Shown: positions 17,947 to 26,495 of the stretch, piece by piece
How positions within the stretch are numbered: the first letter of the stretch is position 1
Layout: every line of letters starts with the position of its first letter
Source of the DNA: Paenibacillaceae bacterium
Lineage (GTDB): Bacteria; Bacillota; Bacilli; Paenibacillales; Paenibacillaceae
Assembly: GCA_004134985.1 (NCBI GenBank)
Contig: REGQ01000030.1
Span: 1 to 64,000 of the forward strand
DNA length: 64,000 nucleotides
Direction of reading: 5' to 3'
Translations under genes and position numbers: made by a program
The notes under the pieces: generated by a model
The model's database searches: none
Told to the model about the DNA's origin: nothing
Seen by the model: the letters and a program-made list of their open reading frames with translations, nothing else

Positions 17947-17988
17947 AAAAGCACCCGAGCGTCATCTTGACCGCTAAGAGGTGCTTTT
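17947..17988 (-). terminator. Terminator after the aldo-keto reductase
   Basis: Arms AAAAGCACC and GGTGCTTTT with a 24-base loop, 34 bases past the stop of the sugar operon's last gene; T-rich on the minus-strand exit. Confidence 0.6.
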
Positions 17989-18021
17989 CCTAATAAATCA
18001 TTTCTACTTTTAGTGCTAGCG

Positions 18022-18927
18022 CTAATCCACTTCTTTACCCATAGAGCTTTGCCAAACTTCATACCACTGCTGATCACTTAAAGAAATACTCAACGCTTCG
18101 ACACCTGTAGCAATTCGTTGCCTGTTCCCCGAACCGATGATAGGCATTGTCTTGGAAGGATGGTGCAATAACCAGGCGTACATGACTTGGTCAATGGATT
18201 GGGCATTAGTCTCATGCACCAATTTCTCCAGCGTTGCCCTCAGCCTTGATGCCTTGTCATCTGACGAGTGGAATAATTGACCGCCCGCCAAAGGAGACCA
18301 AGCCATAGGGGCTATTCTGTTCTCCAGACACAAATCAATACTGCCATTTACAAACGAATCCAGATGAGCCACTGACATTTCTAACTGGTTGGTTACCAGT
18401 GGAAACGGCAGATAGGAGCTTAGCATCCTGAACTGGGACGGCAAGAAATTCGATACACCAAAGTATCTGACCTTCCCTGAATCCTTCAATTGTATAAAAG
18501 CTTCAGCTACTTGCACAGGATTCATTAACGGATCGGGACGGTGAATTAAAAGCAGGTCAATATAATCCGTCCGCAAATTTTTTAAAGAACGTTCAACTGA
18601 AGAGACAATATGTGTACGTCCAGTATCATAGTATTTGATTTTATGTTCCGGTCGGGCATCGGATAGCAGCTTAATCCCGCATTTGGTTACGAGCTGCATC
18701 TTTGAACGAATACCAGGCTGTAATGACAATGCTTCGCCGAATCGTTCTTCACAGCTGTAATCCCCATAAATGTCGGCATGATCGAAAGTAGTAATTCCTT
18801 GCTCCTCCGTACAGAATCTTATCAGATCAAGCAGTTCGTTAGAACGAAGCTTCCACTCCGCAAGCCGCCAATGACCATGTATGATTCTCGAAAAAGATAA
18901 ATCCTCAGCAATTTTCACTTGCTCCAT
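18022..18927 (-). CDS. Aldo/keto reductase
   Basis: NADPH-type oxidoreductase with a TIM-barrel fold. The catalytic tetrad is visible: Asp and Tyr in DHADIYGDYSCEERFGEAL, Lys in LVTKCGIK, His in LLLIHRPDPL. The C-terminal region MPIIGSGNRQRIATGVEAL resembles the YdhF-like group. The start at 18927 is preferred because a GGGAG lies eight bases upstream; an ATG six bases earlier is too close to it. It is the last gene of the sugar/keto-acid operon, following the DapA-type aldolase gene by about 40 bases. Confidence 0.9.
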   Translation of the reverse strand: MEQVKIAEDLSFSRIIHGHWRLAEWKLRSNELLDLIRFCTEEQGITTFDHADIYGDYSCEERFGEALSLQPGIRSKMQLVTKCGIKLLSDARPEHKIKYYDTGRTHIVSSVERSLKNLRTDYIDLLLIHRPDPLMNPVQVAEAFIQLKDSGKVRYFGVSNFLPSQFRMLSSYLPFPLVTNQLEMSVAHLDSFVNGSIDLCLENRIAPMAWSPLAGGQLFHSSDDKASRLRATLEKLVHETNAQSIDQVMYAWLLHHPSKTMPIIGSGNRQRIATGVEALSISLSDQQWYEVWQSSMGKEVD

Positions 18928-18966
18928 TATCATTGCTCCCTATCATTTACTGCATTGCAACTTCGA

Positions 18967-19869
18967 CTAGACTGTTAGGACGCGCTCCACAAGAGCATCG
19001 AGACGTTTGCGGTCTTCACTGCTTAAAGGCTCGATTGGACTGGACGTTTTCTCAGATGCGAATAGCTTCATCTTTTTAGCGATATATTTCATGCCTGTCA
19101 ACCAGGTTGGTCCGCCTACTTGTTTCTTTATCTCAAGAAGATGCTTTTGTAGCTCATACGCCTTGGGAATGTCCGATTGCTGAGTTGCGTTATAGATATC
19201 AACAAATAATTTCGGGAAAATATTTGTTAGACCAGAAATATTACCATGTGATCCAAGCAACAGGCTGGCTACGAATACCTCTTCACCGCCACCAAAAACG
19301 CTAACACCCGATTTTTCCAAAGCAATTAGATTAAGCAGATGCGTTCCCCATTCAGGGCGCGTATCCTTAAAGGCAACCACCTTATCCAGCTTGGCGATTT
19401 CCACAATCGTATCCGTACCGATGTCTACGCCGGTTGCCGTAGTATGTCCATACACCATAATTTCCAAATTGGTTTCACGGGCAATGATTTCGTATTGCCT
19501 GACAATTTCCTGCTGACATGAATTATTCATATAGAAATGGGGTGTCGCATATACCGTCTTTGCTCCAAGCTGCTCCAGTTCTTTGATATTCTCTATAACT
19601 CTGGAGGTACCACAGTCAATCGCGCCACAATATACCGGCACTCGGTCTCCAACCTCTTTCAAGACAATTTCATTGACTCTCTTCCAGATCTTTCTCGACA
19701 CCATAACACCCTCACCTGAAGTACCTAAAGTGAAAATACCATGAACACCGTTGTCAAGATTATAGTGAATCAAATTAACTAAGCCTGCCTCGTCCAGTGT
19801 TTCATTATCCAACAGCGGGGTCATTAATGGGGGAACGATACCCACTGCTTGTTCTTTGCGAAGTGTCAT
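18967..19869 (-). CDS. DapA/NAL-family aldolase (dihydrodipicolinate synthase-like)
   Basis: Class I aldolase with a TIM barrel. Schiff-base Lys168 lies in VVAFKDTRPEW and the probable catalytic Tyr140 in IMVYGHTTATG; the motif GTSGEG lies at about 49-54. Length (300) is typical. In the operon it follows a ThuA-like gene and a Gfo/Idh/MocA dehydrogenase. The natural reading is cleavage of a 2-keto-3-deoxy sugar acid or related compound to pyruvate, rather than lysine biosynthesis. RBS GGAGG precedes the ATG. The substrate is inferred. Confidence 0.88.
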   Translation of the reverse strand: MTLRKEQAVGIVPPLMTPLLDNETLDEAGLVNLIHYNLDNGVHGIFTLGTSGEGVMVSRKIWKRVNEIVLKEVGDRVPVYCGAIDCGTSRVIENIKELEQLGAKTVYATPHFYMNNSCQQEIVRQYEIIARETNLEIMVYGHTTATGVDIGTDTIVEIAKLDKVVAFKDTRPEWGTHLLNLIALEKSGVSVFGGGEEVFVASLLLGSHGNISGLTNIFPKLFVDIYNATQQSDIPKAYELQKHLLEIKKQVGGPTWLTGMKYIAKKMKLFASEKTSSPIEPLSSEDRKRLDALVERVLTV

Positions 19870-19922
19870 TGTAATTCCTCCTGTTTGTAATTTATTTATA
19901 GAGACAATCTAAGCAATCCAGA

Positions 19923-20672
19923 TTAAACGCTTTTCTCTCGCGAAATATTTTCAAGCGGTTGAACGTTTTTCCCTAAAGCAGGAACAGGTCCATCGACTGG
20001 CCTTGCCCATTTCACACTGTTGGAAATGATCTTAAGCACTTCGGGATGATGGTATGTCGGGAATGTCTCATGCCCTGGCCGGAAGTAAAAGACTTTACCG
20101 CGACCTTTATAATAGCAGCAGCCACTGCGGAAAACTTCGCCGCCTTCAAACCAGCTAATCAGCACCAATGTATCCGGTGCAGGAATATCAAAGCGCTCCC
20201 CGTACATTTCCTCTTGTCCGATATCGATATACTCGGAGTGAATCCCGTCAACGATCGGATGTCCAGGCTCCACTACCCACAGCCTCTCCTTTTCGCCTAC
20301 TTCTCTCCATTTTAATTTACAGGTCGTCCCCATCAGCTTTTTGAAAATTTTGGAGACATGTCCGGAATGAAGCACAATGAGCCCCATGCCATCGAGCACC
20401 CGGTGGTACACTTTTTCAACGATATCGTCTCTTACTTCATCATGTGCTTTATGGCCCCACCATAACAAAACGTCCGTATTGTCCAGCACCTCTTCCGTTA
20501 GCCCATGATCAGGCTCATCCAATGTCGCTGTACGAACGGTAAAGTCGGCATTCGTGCCCAAATAGTTGGCTAACGCGATGTGGATGCCATCCGGATAGAT
20601 CTGGGCAACTTTTTCATTTATTTTCTCATGGCGAAATTCATTCCATACCGTAACTTTTATCGTTTCTCCCAT
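19923..20672 (-). CDS. ThuA-like protein (trehalose utilization domain)
   Basis: ThuA-fold protein of 249 residues, a class-I-amidotransferase-like fold without the usual catalytic triad. Recognisable segments are [29 protein letters not shown] and [19 protein letters not shown]. Members sit in sugar catabolic operons next to Gfo/Idh/MocA oxidoreductases. In rhizobia ThuA is associated with 3-keto-disaccharide metabolism, and the same pairing here suggests an oxidised sugar intermediate. RBS AGGAGG precedes the ATG, and the gene follows the dehydrogenase by 12 bases. Confidence 0.88.
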   Translation of the reverse strand: MGETIKVTVWNEFRHEKINEKVAQIYPDGIHIALANYLGTNADFTVRTATLDEPDHGLTEEVLDNTDVLLWWGHKAHDEVRDDIVEKVYHRVLDGMGLIVLHSGHVSKIFKKLMGTTCKLKWREVGEKERLWVVEPGHPIVDGIHSEYIDIGQEEMYGERFDIPAPDTLVLISWFEGGEVFRSGCCYYKGRGKVFYFRPGHETFPTYHHPEVLKIISNSVKWARPVDGPVPALGKNVQPLENISREKSV

Positions 20673-20684
20673 TGTTGAATCCTC

Positions 20685-21731
20685 CTATAGTTGAACCCAT
20701 TTTTGATCTTCTGCTGAAGTTAGAATATTATCGAGCAGCATCTGATTGATGACACCATCCTCGATCGTCGCTGCAAGCCCATCGCCTTTGCCATTGATGA
20801 TATCGAAAAAAGACTGCATCTGGTTCGCCTGAAATTGCGGAGGAATAGGCAATGCCTGATATGACCGCCCTTGGCCGTATACATCCCCAATACAAACCTC
20901 CAATGTATCTGCTTCATCAAGATGGTAAACCAGGCCGCCTTTACTGCCATAAATCTCAAAGCGCTGGTAGTTAAATCTCCCAAAGGCACATCTTGTAATT
21001 GAATAGTTAGCGGAAATGCCCTTATCAAGCTTAGCTAGAAAATGACAGTAGTCGTCCACCGTAACATCGCCGTATTCTTCCGATTGAAGCTGCTTGCGGC
21101 TCTTGATGTTCGTACCCGAATGTCCGCAAATTGCCTGGAAGTCCCCAACGAGAAACCGTGTTAAATCGACCAAATGGGAACCTAAGTCTCCCAATGCTCC
21201 TGACCCAGCTAATTCCTTGCGGAATCTCCATAGGAGCGGCTTGTCTCCGACAATGGATGTAAAAAATAAATATTGGGCATAAACGTGATAGATGTCCCCT
21301 AAATATCCTTGCTCAATCAACCACTTCGCATATCTTGCGGCACCCTTGAAACGGTAAGAGAAGCAAACCATATTCGGAATATTGCTCTCGGAAGCGAGCC
21401 TCTGCAAATCTTCAGCTTCCTCTTGAATCAAGGTGACAGGCTTCTCCAAAGCAAACGGCATCTTATTCAGAATAGCCTCCTTCGCAATTGGATAGTGCAT
21501 GTTATTGGGCGTACATATGGATACCGCGTCAACATCCGGACATTGCAGCAATTCCTTATAATCGAGGAACCGGCGAGATTCCGGTATGGCATGCTGTTCC
21601 CCTTTCGTCTTCAGTATGTCAGGATCTACATCACTGATTGCGACCAGTTCCGCATCAGGGCTGGCGATAATTCCACGAATATGGCTCTCGGCTATTCCTC
21701 CCGTGCCTATAACTCCCATTCGAATTGTCAA
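20685..21731 (-). CDS. Gfo/Idh/MocA-family oxidoreductase
   Basis: NAD(P)-dependent sugar or cyclitol dehydrogenase of 348 residues. The Rossmann motif is GVIGTGGIAESHI at the N-terminus; the family motif EKPVT carries the conserved Lys. The C-terminal alpha/beta domain includes GDLGSHLVDLTRF with its His. Translation probably starts at the TTG at 21731: GGGAGG is eight bases upstream. Together with ThuA and a DapA-type aldolase it suggests oxidation of the imported sugar. It lies downstream of the permease pair in the same operon. Confidence 0.92.
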   Translation of the reverse strand: MTIRMGVIGTGGIAESHIRGIIASPDAELVAISDVDPDILKTKGEQHAIPESRRFLDYKELLQCPDVDAVSICTPNNMHYPIAKEAILNKMPFALEKPVTLIQEEAEDLQRLASESNIPNMVCFSYRFKGAARYAKWLIEQGYLGDIYHVYAQYLFFTSIVGDKPLLWRFRKELAGSGALGDLGSHLVDLTRFLVGDFQAICGHSGTNIKSRKQLQSEEYGDVTVDDYCHFLAKLDKGISANYSITRCAFGRFNYQRFEIYGSKGGLVYHLDEADTLEVCIGDVYGQGRSYQALPIPPQFQANQMQSFFDIINGKGDGLAATIEDGVINQMLLDNILTSAEDQKWVQL

Positions 21732-21783
21732 AAGTTTATCCTCCCACTCAAACTAATTTTTTTCATCAGAAGCCCTAAACTTG

Positions 21784-22614
21784 CTAACCTTTTATCGCAC
21801 CCGTCATAATTCCTTGAATGATATACTTCTGGGCGAATAGATAAAATATGAGTACCGGCGAAACAGAGAGAACGACGGCCGCCAAAGCGAGATGCCATTG
21901 ATTGACGTATTCTCCAAAATAAATAAAGTAGCTTAAAGGAATTGTTTGCTTCTCCTTGCTGCTCAGCATTAATAAGGGGAGCAGGAAATCATTCCAAATC
22001 TGCAATGTCTTTAGAATAGCCACACTAACCGTAATCGGCGTAAGCAGCGGAAAAACAATTCGAAAGAACACACCGAATGGGCTGCACCCGTCTATTTTTG
22101 CTGAATCCTCCAGCTCAATAGGAATGCCTTTAATAAATCCATGATACAAAAACAATGCCATGGACGTACCGAAGCCCAAATAGATTGCGATAATGCCAGG
22201 GATGCTATTAATCAAATGAAGATCTTTCGCCACTTTGACCAAAGGGATCATCATCGTTTGAAAAGGAACAATCATGGCAGAAAGAACTGCAAAAAATATG
22301 ATGTTGCTTAGCATTCCGGGCGACCTGACCAGCTTATATGCCGTCATCGAACTGAAAAGCAATATGCCTGCGACACTAGCCACCGTTATAATTAATGTAT
22401 TAACAAAAACAGTGGGAAAACGAATTTGCTTCCATACTTCAATAAAATTAGAGAAGTCAAGCGATTGAGGAAGCATTGTAGTTGCAAGCACCACTTGATC
22501 ATACGTTTTAAATGCATTGACAAAGGTCAGGTAAAGCGGGAAGGCAAACACAAGGGCAACCAAAATCATCAAAGCTTCAAGACTGAATATTTTCCAGTTG
22601 TATGCCTTTTGCAT
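21784..22614 (-). CDS. Carbohydrate ABC transporter permease (MalG type)
   Basis: Inner-membrane permease of 276 residues with six predicted TM segments. The EAA loop EDSAKIDGCSPFGVFFRIVFPLLTP is recognisable (Gly and Asp conserved). It ends with KYIIQGIMTGAIKG, the usual C-terminus of carbohydrate-uptake-1 permeases. Its ATG overlaps the stop of the partner permease (TAATG), so translation is coupled. No ATPase gene is present; such Paenibacillus transporters usually share the MsmX-type ATPase encoded elsewhere. Confidence 0.93.
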   Translation of the reverse strand: MQKAYNWKIFSLEALMILVALVFAFPLYLTFVNAFKTYDQVVLATTMLPQSLDFSNFIEVWKQIRFPTVFVNTLIITVASVAGILLFSSMTAYKLVRSPGMLSNIIFFAVLSAMIVPFQTMMIPLVKVAKDLHLINSIPGIIAIYLGFGTSMALFLYHGFIKGIPIELEDSAKIDGCSPFGVFFRIVFPLLTPITVSVAILKTLQIWNDFLLPLLMLSSKEKQTIPLSYFIYFGEYVNQWHLALAAVVLSVSPVLIFYLFAQKYIIQGIMTGAIKG

Positions 22615-23492
22615 TACATTTCGACCTCCCGACGCTTCATCATGCCTACTTGGATCAAAGTAATCGTCACGAGGATTAAGAAAAATACGACCGCCTTCGT
22701 CGTGCCGAGTGTGTAATTGTTGTTAAAAAATGCTACTTGATAAATATGAAGCGGAAGCAGTTCTGTCGAGTTAAATGGACCGCCACGAGTCAGTGATAAA
22801 TTTAAGTCGAACATTTTAAACGCGCCTGAAATCGCAAGGAAAATACAAATGGTCATCGCTGGACGAATGAGCGGAAAAACAATAAACCACGTTTTTCTCC
22901 ACCAGTTCGCACCATCGATCGATGCAGACTCTATAATGTCGTTCGGAATGCCCTGCAATGCTGCCAAATAGATAACCATGAAATATCCGGCCGACTGCCA
23001 CACATAGACCAATATAATTGCTGCAAACGCATAATTGGGCATACTCAACCAGTTCATTTCAAACAACGGCCACTTGGTGGCGTCCCCAAGTTGTTCGAAC
23101 ACTTGAACAAATATAAATTGCCAGATGAAGCCAATAATTAACGACCCTATAACTTGGGGCATAAAAAACAATGTCCGCAGCAAAGTTCGTGTTTTTAGTG
23201 CGACATTCAAGGTTAGTGCCAATATAAGCCCAAGCAGATTAACCAGGATGGTGCTTACTGCTACAAATTTAACAGTTAACCAACTCGAACTCAGAAACCT
23301 TGTATCAGAGAGCAAGGATGCATAATTTTCCAAGCCCACCCAACGAATATTCGTGCTAATCCCATTCCAGTCCTGGAACGAATAAATAACGGCTTGAATA
23401 AACGGCACAACATTAACCATCGCGAAAAAAAGAAGCGTCGGAAGAACAAAAAGTGCATATATGGAACCGCTTTTCAAACTTTTATATGTCAA
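22614..23492 (-). CDS. Carbohydrate ABC transporter permease (MalF type)
   Basis: Partner permease of 292 residues with about six TM segments. It has the N-terminal motif FVLPTLLFFAMVNVVPFIQA and the EAA loop ESASIDGANWWRKTWFIVFPLIRP. It begins 28 bases after the solute-binding protein stop. Together with the MalG-type permease and the lipoprotein it forms a carbohydrate-uptake-family-1 importer. The substrate is not deducible from the sequence. Confidence 0.93.
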   Translation of the reverse strand: MTYKSLKSGSIYALFVLPTLLFFAMVNVVPFIQAVIYSFQDWNGISTNIRWVGLENYASLLSDTRFLSSSWLTVKFVAVSTILVNLLGLILALTLNVALKTRTLLRTLFFMPQVIGSLIIGFIWQFIFVQVFEQLGDATKWPLFEMNWLSMPNYAFAAIILVYVWQSAGYFMVIYLAALQGIPNDIIESASIDGANWWRKTWFIVFPLIRPAMTICIFLAISGAFKMFDLNLSLTRGGPFNSTELLPLHIYQVAFFNNNYTLGTTKAVVFFLILVTITLIQVGMMKRREVEM

Positions 23493-23520
23493 TTTATTCT
23501 CCCCTTTCTGGGTGTGGAAG

Positions 23521-24804
23521 CTATCTTCTCACCTTTTGATCATAAATTTTTTGGATTTCATCGATTGTTTGCTCCCTCGTATTCATACCTGCGACATAAG
23601 CTTGAATAGGTGCCGCAAATTCTTTGTCCGAGCCGGCAGGCCACAAGCTCATCGCCCAAGGCATCGTATTGCCTTTTGCAGTATATGTCACAATATCCTG
23701 CGCTAATGGCCCCAAATCGTCAATTTCGGTAATATCTACGAATGCCGGGAGTGTTCTGAAAGAGTCCACAATATATTTCTGACCATTCTCATGCAGCCAT
23801 ATGAGAAACTTCTTCGCTTCATCGATATTTTTGGAAGCTTTATTAATACCGTAGTATGAAGGAACATCCACAGGCATTCTTGTATCTTTGGGATTATCAT
23901 TGATTGGAATAGGGAACATCCCTATACTGATATTTGGATTCGCTTTCACAATGGGGTCCAATGCCCATAACCCCTGCTGAATCATGGCTGTTTCGCCAGA
24001 CGCAAATTTAATGACCTGGGTATTGTAGTCGATCCCTAACGACTTCTTGCCTTCCCCGTATTCCATCGCAAGATCAATGAGATTGAAATAACCGTCCATA
24101 TAAGGGTTATCCTTCAGCTTCGCCGTGCCATCCTCGATCGTTTTGGTATAAGCCTCCGGGTCATCCATAACAGCAAACGGCAAGTTCAACAGATGAAAGC
24201 CTAGCAGCCAACCATCCTTATACCCTTCAGCAAATGATTGGATTCCTGCCGCTTTCAGCTTTTCATTTACTTCCTTTAACTCCGTCTGCGTTGTCGGTAT
24301 AGCAGTAATCCCCGCTTGGGCGAACAAATCCTTATTGTAAATATACCCATATCCTGCCAGATTCGTCGGAAAACCATACTGTTTGCCGTCAATCGTCATC
24401 CCAGGCAATGCTTCAGGAACGACCTCTTTCATCCATGGCTCGTCTGATAAGTCGACCAGGTGCTCTTGCCAATCAGCTACGTCCGTGAAAGGCTTGAGGT
24501 AGAAAATATCCGGTCCTTCACCGGAAGCGAACCTTGTTTTGCGCAGCGTTTCAAAATCTTGCGATACTTGCGCTTCTACAATGACATTAGGATGCTCTTT
24601 ACTGTAGTCCTCAGCCATCTGCTTCACTTGCTCCGTCAGTTCCACCTTGTATTGCAGAAGCTTGATTGTAATTTTCTCATCCGCTTTGCCCTTATTTTTG
24701 TTCGAGCTTGTCGTATTCTCCATATTCCCTGCCGGGTTTCCTGAGGAGCAACCAACCACAATCGCAATAAAGATACTCATCGCTGCTGCTAACCACTTCT
24801 TCAT
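23521..24804 (-). CDS. Sugar-binding lipoprotein of an ABC transporter
   Basis: Extracellular solute-binding protein of 427 residues in the family-1 group. The lipoprotein signal has the lipobox IVVGCSS. A strong AGGAGG precedes the ATG. Typical elements are FETLRKTRFASGEGPDIFYL and the mid-protein GETAMIQQGLW. It is the first gene of the transport operon and faces the YesMN-type sensor pair upstream in the same direction. The two-component genes probably control its transcription. Confidence 0.93.
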   Translation of the reverse strand: MKKWLAAAMSIFIAIVVGCSSGNPAGNMENTTSSNKNKGKADEKITIKLLQYKVELTEQVKQMAEDYSKEHPNVIVEAQVSQDFETLRKTRFASGEGPDIFYLKPFTDVADWQEHLVDLSDEPWMKEVVPEALPGMTIDGKQYGFPTNLAGYGYIYNKDLFAQAGITAIPTTQTELKEVNEKLKAAGIQSFAEGYKDGWLLGFHLLNLPFAVMDDPEAYTKTIEDGTAKLKDNPYMDGYFNLIDLAMEYGEGKKSLGIDYNTQVIKFASGETAMIQQGLWALDPIVKANPNISIGMFPIPINDNPKDTRMPVDVPSYYGINKASKNIDEAKKFLIWLHENGQKYIVDSFRTLPAFVDITEIDDLGPLAQDIVTYTAKGNTMPWAMSLWPAGSDKEFAAPIQAYVAGMNTREQTIDEIQKIYDQKVRR

Positions 24805-24890
24805 GTATTTTCCTCCTCACTTTTGTTGGCTGTTGGTTACATCTCTATGTTATCCTGTAAACAAGTGATATGACATGGAATATTTAAACC

Positions 24891-26489
24891 TCAAAACTGC
24901 ATATTTTTGTCCTTGTTGGCTTTGCGATATTGTTTGGGCGATATTCCCTTATGCTTCTTAAATACTTTACTGAAATAAGTCTCATCCTCGTACCCTACCA
25001 GTTCAGATATTTTCAGAATGGATAATGAAGTGTTCATTAATAATGATTTTGCCTTTTCCACGCGCAAGTCTGTAATAAACTGAATGAATGTACAGCCGTA
25101 AATTTCTTTAAATCTGCGGGAAATATACTGTGGGCTTAAGTAAAAGCGGTTCGATATATCGGTCAGCGACAAATCCGTGTTGAAATGAGCTCTAATGTAT
25201 TCCTTAATCTCCGAAATGAGATCGCCATGACCTCCGCGTCCTAATTCCTCCTGCACAGCCCATAGCTGATGAATAAACCATTTTTCCCACTCGCTTACAT
25301 CACTAATCCACAGAGGAATTTCGGATTGCAAGCGCTCGCCGTTTTTCAACTCATATTGTTTTTGCGAACGTCTAAGGAATAGATTGGCCTCCAACGTATA
25401 GCTTTGCAGATCTCTAAGAGGGACTTGACCCGTGCGAACAATTTTTTGCACAAAATCCTTTACAATTTGGGAGAGATCTTCCTTGCTTCCCGTTTCGAGG
25501 ACCTTGCTCATGACTACGAACTGCTCATGCAATAGTGGAAGCTTTCCATCCTCTGACAACTCAAGGGCAGGAAGTACCTCATTCTCTTTTAAAATGTTGC
25601 ACTCTAGAAGTGAACGCCGTGCCTCCCCCATTAAAATTTGAGCATCGCGAACTGGCAATACAGATTGACTTATACCGTATAATACTTCTAATTCAATCGT
25701 TTCACTTAATGAAGCTGTCACCCGCTCGATCGAGTTGGAGAAGTTCGAGTCACTGCCAGCCTGATAACCTGATCCGGAATCAGCCGCATCCATAATTACC
25801 CATTGATCGTCCTCCAAACGGCATAAAATATGATTCCCGCACGGTTTAAGCACATCGTTCACAATGTTGCTGATTGCGAAATCCAATAGAGCGCTGTCTC
25901 CACCGAATCGTCGCTTCAGAACATCCAGGCGATTTTTCAAAAGCAGCTCACAAATGCTTCCAACTTTTGCGTACGGAAACAAGTCGGCTATAGGCTTGCT
26001 AAACGGGGTTTCTCCTTTTAGAAAAGCGCTCATTTTACGTTCGTTAAGTATTGCGCCCGCAGATTTAATCGTGTAGTTATGATCAATATCGGAGTAAGTC
26101 ATTTTTTCGGATTCCCGCCACAGGCTGAGTGCTCGTTCCAAGCTAGCCTCCAGCTCCGCTTTTCGGAATGGTTTAAGGATGTAGTCCACCCCTTTTGCCT
26201 GAATAGCCGCCTTCATATACTGGTAATCATCATATCCGCTCACAATAATAACCTGTGTATTTATCTTTTCGTCTCTGAGTCGCTGCAGAAGCTCGATCCC
26301 ATTAATGCCAGGCATTTTCATATCCGAAAACATTACCGCCGGCTGCTCCTCATGGATGATCTGTAAGGCGGTTAAGCCATCCTCCACTAAATACCTGTCC
26401 GTAATTCCATAGCGATCCCAATCGATTAATAAATCGATGCCCTCCCTTACCGCTCTCTCGTCGTCGAGTATGATGACTTTCAATTTCAC
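24891..26489 (-). CDS. YesN-type AraC response regulator
   Basis: Two-component regulator of 532 residues. The receiver domain has Asp56 (VMFSDMKMPGINGIE) and Lys in DYILKPFRKAE. A long linker of about 250 residues follows, then two AraC helix-turn-helix motifs at the C-terminus (about 430-530: LSLTDISNRFYLSPQYISRR and ILKISELVGYEDETYFSKVF). The gene is 6 bases downstream of the kinase stop. The pair is the standard sugar-sensing module of Paenibacillus beside carbohydrate ABC genes, and most likely activates the SBP operon that starts 87 bases downstream. Confidence 0.94.
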   Translation of the reverse strand: MKLKVIILDDERAVREGIDLLIDWDRYGITDRYLVEDGLTALQIIHEEQPAVMFSDMKMPGINGIELLQRLRDEKINTQVIIVSGYDDYQYMKAAIQAKGVDYILKPFRKAELEASLERALSLWRESEKMTYSDIDHNYTIKSAGAILNERKMSAFLKGETPFSKPIADLFPYAKVGSICELLLKNRLDVLKRRFGGDSALLDFAISNIVNDVLKPCGNHILCRLEDDQWVIMDAADSGSGYQAGSDSNFSNSIERVTASLSETIELEVLYGISQSVLPVRDAQILMGEARRSLLECNILKENEVLPALELSEDGKLPLLHEQFVVMSKVLETGSKEDLSQIVKDFVQKIVRTGQVPLRDLQSYTLEANLFLRRSQKQYELKNGERLQSEIPLWISDVSEWEKWFIHQLWAVQEELGRGGHGDLISEIKEYIRAHFNTDLSLTDISNRFYLSPQYISRRFKEIYGCTFIQFITDLRVEKAKSLLMNTSLSILKISELVGYEDETYFSKVFKKHKGISPKQYRKANKDKNMQF

Positions 26490-26495
26490 AACCCC